Shown piece after piece: positions 7,160 to 10,292 of a DNA stretch of 10,292 nt; the first letter of the stretch is position 1, and each line of letters opens with the position of its first letter. The notes under the pieces are model-generated. The model was not told the origin of the DNA, searched no databases, and was given only the letters and a program-made list of their open reading frames with translations. The stretch comes from Actinomycetota bacterium (GTDB lineage: Bacteria > Actinomycetota > Actinomycetes > Actinomycetales > Microbacteriaceae), in contig WLNS01000047.1 in NCBI GenBank assembly GCA_009699665.1, forward strand, positions 1 to 10,292, in the 5' to 3' direction. The translations under genes were made by a program, and so were the position numbers.

Positions 7160-8323
7160 GTGAACGACCAGCCGCCGTACCTCAGTCGCAAGGAGCTTCG
7201 CCGACGCGAAGCTGCTGCCGCGGCTGCCAGCGGTGATGCATCGGTCGAGCCGAGTAGTCGCGTGCTGCCACAGGCTCCGAGCCGTGCTCAACAAGTTGTG
7301 CTGCCCTCAACGCCCGCAACTTCCTCAGCATCTCCTATCGGGCAAAGCGTGAGCCTTCCGATGCCCACGAGCCCGCAGTCAACAAGCGCGCAGGCGTTAC
7401 CCAAGGTCGACAGCGCACCACGCGCCGACGGTTCGCCTCAGGGGGCAGGAATGGCAGCGCCTCGATCGACAGGCCCAGATACTTCGGTTCGGGCTTCGAA
7501 CACCACACGCGCGCGCATGGCGCGGGCCATCGACCGGACGACAGCGACAAATCCTTCGGGGCGCAAGCGCAAGCGACGCTCCGGCCCAAAGGTCAACACG
7601 TCTACTCTCGCGCGCGGAAGAAAACTTGCACCATTACTTGCGATGATCTTTGTCGGCGGATTAGCCGTTGTCACGGCCCTGCCGGCCAATGCGGAGTTCC
7701 AAAACTCATCTTCTGTGGTCGCCATCACGAATTCGCACGATCTCGTGGTCGACGCATCACAAACACCCAAGTTCCTGCCCGGGCAAAGCCTCGAGGCAAG
7801 TTCCGGAGCCCTCGCCGCCAGCCGCGACGGCGTATCGGCCACAACGTTGCGCACCTCGTTTGGTGGCTACACGTCAGCCAGCTATGTTAATAATCCGAAC
7901 GGCACAATTCAGTGGCCCTTCTCGGTAACCGTTCCCATTTCAGACCTCTTTGGCTGGCGCATTCCGCCCTGTAACTGGTGCTCGGCTGACCACAAGGGGG
8001 TCGACTTTGACGCGGGTGAGGGGTATCCGATTCAGATTGTTGCCGACGGAGTCGTGACGAAGGTTCACCCCTATGACGACAATGGTGACGGCATGTACGT
8101 GATCATCACTCACGACGTGAATGGCCTCAAGTTTGACAGCATGTACTGCCACCTCCTGCCCGGCACCATCATGGTTGCCGAAGGTCAGGCGGTTAAGGTG
8201 ACCCAAATTGTGGCTCAGGTGGGCGACACGGGCGCATCGACGGGCGCCCACTTGCACTTCGAGATTCACGTTAATGGCGCGGCTATCGACCCGTTTGCCT
8301 GGTTGACGGAGCACGCAAACTAA
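7160..8323 (+). CDS. M23 (LytM-type) metallopeptidase with long cytoplasmic N-terminus, paralogue 1
   Basis: This 387-residue protein is a predicted zinc peptidoglycan endopeptidase acting outside the membrane. Residues 1-155 form a low-complexity Ser/Pro/Ala/Thr-rich region opening with 'YLSRKELRRREAAAAAA' and ending in 'RKRKRRSG'. A hydrophobic export segment follows (about 157-178) ending LPANA, a possible signal-peptidase site. After a linker come 'SYVNNPNGTIQWPF' and the M23 domain: Cys271-x2-Cys274, His278-x3-Asp282, His331 (YCHL) and His364-x-His366 (HLHFE), the full zinc and catalytic set. A DxNxDG loop (306-311) resembles a calcium-binding loop. GTG 7160 is preferred over GTG 7130 because GGGAGA (7151-7156) lies just before it and the promoter sits appropriately. 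It leads a cluster of three paralogues. Membrane anchoring versus cleavage is undecided. Confidence 0.88.
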   Translation: MNDQPPYLSRKELRRREAAAAAASGDASVEPSSRVLPQAPSRAQQVVLPSTPATSSASPIGQSVSLPMPTSPQSTSAQALPKVDSAPRADGSPQGAGMAAPRSTGPDTSVRASNTTRARMARAIDRTTATNPSGRKRKRRSGPKVNTSTLARGRKLAPLLAMIFVGGLAVVTALPANAEFQNSSSVVAITNSHDLVVDASQTPKFLPGQSLEASSGALAASRDGVSATTLRTSFGGYTSASYVNNPNGTIQWPFSVTVPISDLFGWRIPPCNWCSADHKGVDFDAGEGYPIQIVADGVVTKVHPYDDNGDGMYVIITHDVNGLKFDSMYCHLLPGTIMVAEGQAVKVTQIVAQVGDTGASTGAHLHFEIHVNGAAIDPFAWLTEHAN

Positions 8324-8345
8324 GCCCTACTACCCGCAAAATCAT

Positions 8346-8349
8346 AGGA
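8346..8349 (+). promoter_or_regulatory. Ribosome-binding site supporting an ATT start
   Basis: AGGA at 8346-8349 is followed by six nucleotides and then ATT at 8356, the correct spacing for initiation. It lies in the short gap after the first M23 gene and helps choose the start of the second. An overlapping TAGGAT (8345-8350) could alternatively be read as a weak -10 element. Confidence 0.45.
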
Positions 8350-8355
8350 TTTCAC

Positions 8356-9225
8356 ATTAAACCTTTTCGCATACGTGCTCAACGTCCAGCCAAGATCAAG
8401 AACTACCGTCGACTGACCAACCCTTCGCAAAAGTCCGCCCGTGGCGCCGGGCTCGAGACAGGTCACGATTCGGTCTTGTCTCTCGAGCAGCTTCGCAAGC
8501 GCAACCGTCGGGCACAGAAACGTCGCCCAGGTGGGGTTAACGTCGCGCTTCTTCGCAAAAATAACATCTGGGCTCCTGTGCTCGCGTTTTTATCGGTCGG
8601 AGGTCTGGCGCTCGTCGCGGGACTACCCTCGTATGCCGCGACCGAGACGCCCCTGGCGGCCTCATCGCAGCTTGTCGAGGCCGATCAGCGAGTGACGGGT
8701 GCGCGGGCTCAGCAGACAGTTGTGCGTGATTCCGTCGGCACGGTTGCTGGCTGGAGCATGCCGGGCGGGCACTCGCTGGCAAGCTACGTGAATAATCCGT
8801 TTGGCACGATTCAGTGGCCCTTTGCCGTGACCGTTCCCATCTCAGACATGTTTGGGGCTCGGGAGGCCCCATGTTCGGGATGTTCGACGATGCACGCAGG
8901 TATTGACTTTGACGCGGGCGAGGGACGTCCCATTCAAGTAGTCGCCGACGGGTTTGTCACAAAAGTGAATCCTCTCAACAACAACGGTGACGGCATGTTC
9001 GTCGAAATTTCTCACAATGTGGGGGGGCTTCAGTTCATGAGTCGGTATTGCCACCTCCTGCCGGGTTCCATTCTGGTGAGTGAGGGTCAGGCCGTCACGG
9101 TGACCCAGATTATTGCCCAGGTGGGTGACACGGGGTTATCGACAGGTGCGCACTTGCATTTCGAGATCCACGTCGACGGTGCAGCCGTTGATCCGTTTGC
9201 CTGGCTAACGAGCCACGCCAACTAA
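8356..9225 (+). CDS. M23 (LytM-type) metallopeptidase, paralogue 2, probable ATT start
   Basis: This is a predicted exported zinc peptidoglycan endopeptidase, 289 residues if initiated at ATT 8356. The frame has no ATG, GTG or TTG between its upstream stop (8272) and TTG 8476, yet codons from 8356 encode a basic stretch (KPFRIRAQRPAKIKNYRR) matching the N-terminus of paralogue 3 in composition and position. From LEQLR (43-47, versus TEALR 46-50 in paralogue 3) to the WAP of the export segment no gap is needed. Total lengths are 289 and 288. The export segment is about 72-94, ending LPSYA. 'SYVNNPFGTIQWPF' (143-156) precedes the M23 domain with Cys173-x2-Cys176, His180-x3-Asp184, His233 and His267-x-His269, all intact. 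The C-terminal half is very similar to paralogue 1. The ATT start leaves a 32-bp gap after paralogue 1; a TTG 8476 start would give 249 residues and lose the basic region. Confidence 0.82.
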   Translation: MKPFRIRAQRPAKIKNYRRLTNPSQKSARGAGLETGHDSVLSLEQLRKRNRRAQKRRPGGVNVALLRKNNIWAPVLAFLSVGGLALVAGLPSYAATETPLAASSQLVEADQRVTGARAQQTVVRDSVGTVAGWSMPGGHSLASYVNNPFGTIQWPFAVTVPISDMFGAREAPCSGCSTMHAGIDFDAGEGRPIQVVADGFVTKVNPLNNNGDGMFVEISHNVGGLQFMSRYCHLLPGSILVSEGQAVTVTQIIAQVGDTGLSTGAHLHFEIHVDGAAVDPFAWLTSHAN

Positions 9226-9252
9226 TTGCGGGCTCTTCCCAGCAAGCCGCGG

Positions 9253-9258
9253 TAAAAT
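9253..9258 (+). promoter_or_regulatory. Possible -10 element for a near-leaderless third M23 gene
   Basis: TAAAAT at 9253-9258 is identical to the -10 proposed for the first M23 gene and ends 10 bp before the ATG at 9269. Transcription from it would start within a few bases of the start codon. The stretch 9259-9268 contains no ribosome-binding site, which fits a leaderless mRNA. No good -35 is found at the right distance, so this is uncertain. Confidence 0.35.
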
Positions 9259-9268
9259 TAAATTCGTT

Positions 9269-10135
9269 ATGAATCTGTTTTCACGCAAGCGTCCGCGAGC
9301 CCGCCGATTTTATTTGGGAAGGGCTCGTCACTCGACTGGCAACGCGCGCCTTGTTCGGCAACGCAGGAGCGTCGCGTCGAAAGAAGACATTCGTGTGGGC
9401 AACACTGAAGCCCTTCGCCGTCGCCGTCGTCGTCGCCTCGAAACGGTTACGCCTGAGGGAGCGAATAAGAAGCGTACCGCCGCCCGCCGCTGGGCTCCCT
9501 TTTTAGCCTTTGCTTTTGTGGGCAGTTTGGCCCTCGTGGCGGCTTTGCCGGCAAACGCCGAATTTCAAACCACCGCGGCACCCGTTGCTCCGTCCAAAGG
9601 GCAAGAGGTGAGGGGCAGCGCAGCTCAGGCCGTGGCGTCACGCGATGCCATCTCATCTGTGCTGACAAGCAATCGCAAGCCCGGGGGCACGAACTACATC
9701 AACAACCCCAACTCGATAATTCAGTGGCCCTTTCATGAAACGTGGCCCTTTGGCGATATGTTCGGACCGCGCGAGACCGGCTGTTCGGTGTGCAGCAGTT
9801 TTGAGTATGGGATCGACATCATGGCTCCGGAGGGGACGACAATCCTCTCGATTGCTGATGGAGTGGTGAGCGATGTTCACCCCGCCAACGACAACGGGTA
9901 CGGCGTGCACGTCACTGTTGATCACGTCATTAATGGCGAGGTCTTCCAGAGCAACTACAACCACATGCTCGAAAACTCAATTGTCGTTCAGGTCGGGCAA
10001 CAGGTGAAGCTTGGCGATGCCCTGGGTCAAGTGGGAAACACGGGTAATTCGACGGCTCCGCACACGTGCTTCCTGATTCTTATTGGCGGCACTCCCGTCG
10101 ACCCTTATGCGTGGTTGATTAGTCACAACGTCTAG
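9269..10135 (+). CDS. M23-family protein with substituted metal ligands, paralogue 3
   Basis: This 288-residue protein shares the layout of its two upstream neighbours. A very basic cytoplasmic tail (1-74) includes seven consecutive arginines (50-56). The export segment 'WAPFLAFAFVGSLALVAALPANA' (75-97) has the same LPANAEFQ junction as paralogue 1. 'NYINNPNSIIQWPF' and an M23 domain follow. Cys172-x2-Cys175 is kept. At the metal site, the first ligand His is Glu179 (FEYGID), Asp183 is kept, and the last ligand His is Cys267 (APHTCF). The two catalytic His positions, 232 (YNHM) and 265, are kept. It may therefore bind a different metal, bind zinc differently, or be an inactive scaffold such as the amidase-activating EnvC-type LytM domains. 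The ATG starts a homologous N-terminus; it lacks a ribosome-binding site. It ends the three-gene cluster. Confidence 0.85.
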   Translation: MNLFSRKRPRARRFYLGRARHSTGNARLVRQRRSVASKEDIRVGNTEALRRRRRRRLETVTPEGANKKRTAARRWAPFLAFAFVGSLALVAALPANAEFQTTAAPVAPSKGQEVRGSAAQAVASRDAISSVLTSNRKPGGTNYINNPNSIIQWPFHETWPFGDMFGPRETGCSVCSSFEYGIDIMAPEGTTILSIADGVVSDVHPANDNGYGVHVTVDHVINGEVFQSNYNHMLENSIVVQVGQQVKLGDALGQVGNTGNSTAPHTCFLILIGGTPVDPYAWLISHNV

Positions 10136-10144
10136 CCGAAGGGG

Positions 10145-10161
10145 TTCGCTCGCCCCGCGAA
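10145..10161 (+). terminator. Weak hairpin after the M23 cluster
   Basis: TTCGC (10145-10149) pairs with GCGAA (10157-10161) around a 7-nt loop, and an overlapping GGGG/CCCC pairing (10141-10144 with 10153-10156) is an alternative fold. It lies 9 bp after the third M23 stop. There is no T-tract, so terminator function is only suggested by position. Confidence 0.3.
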
Positions 10162-10211
10162 GTTCCTGATAGTCTCGTACGGTGTCGGGCGGCATTTTGC
10201 CCCACGGCAGC

Positions 10212-10283
<72 letters not shown>

Positions 10284-10292
10284 CGCATCGAG

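Noticed and set aside
7103..7160. c-di-AMP (ydaO-type) riboswitch or MtrA-type operator before the M23 cluster
   Set aside because: The leader of about 43 nt is too short for the riboswitch, and only a single GTAAC half-site (7112-7116) is present rather than a direct repeat.
8476..8478. TTG 8476 as the start of the second M23 gene
   Set aside because: No ribosome-binding site precedes it, and it cuts into a region co-linear with paralogue 3, removing 40 basic residues. It remains the fallback if the ATT start is disproved.
8441..8695. Small + strand open frame overlapping the second M23 gene
   Set aside because: It is out of frame with a well-supported coding sequence and shows no domain or homology pattern; a shadow.

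Overview
The window is about 10.3 kb of moderately GC-rich bacterial chromosome, with nearly all genes on the + strand. Gram-positive M23 peptidases with long basic N-termini and 'VGGLAVVTALPANA'-type export segments, GTG starts, a split transketolase and a tRNA-Thr without encoded CCA all suggest an actinobacterium, most likely of the Microbacteriaceae type. That placement is inference; no taxonomic marker gene is present.

Positions 1-2513 hold a sugar-catabolism operon running in from the left edge. It contains the end of the N-terminal subunit of a split transketolase, the complete C-terminal subunit (stop and start overlap), and a TIM-barrel ketose 3-epimerase-like protein whose GTG start lies 2 bp further on. 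The epimerase keeps the expected active-site residues except that one metal-ligand histidine is a glutamate. A strong hairpin (2552-2583) separates this operon from the next unit.

Positions 2669-5060 encode a 639-residue flavoprotein closely resembling 3-hydroxybenzoate 4-monooxygenase (MobA), followed by a co-directional MarR-family regulator. Together they look like a small aromatic-catabolism module making protocatechuate; no ring-cleavage gene is in the window. Positions 5097-7045 hold a membrane acyltransferase-3 protein and an inositol-monophosphatase-family phosphatase, overlapping by 4 bp.

Positions 7083-10135 are the most unusual part: three tandem paralogous M23 (LytM-type) cell-wall peptidases, each with a long positively charged cytoplasmic N-terminus, one export/membrane segment, a shared NNP...IQWPF signature and a CxxC just before the metal site. 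The first two keep all M23 residues. The third has Glu and Cys at two of the three zinc-ligand positions but keeps both catalytic histidines. The second gene has no ATG, GTG or TTG consistent with its homology; spacing, ribosome-binding site and alignment to the third gene point to an ATT start. A tRNA-Thr(GGT) gene closes the window.
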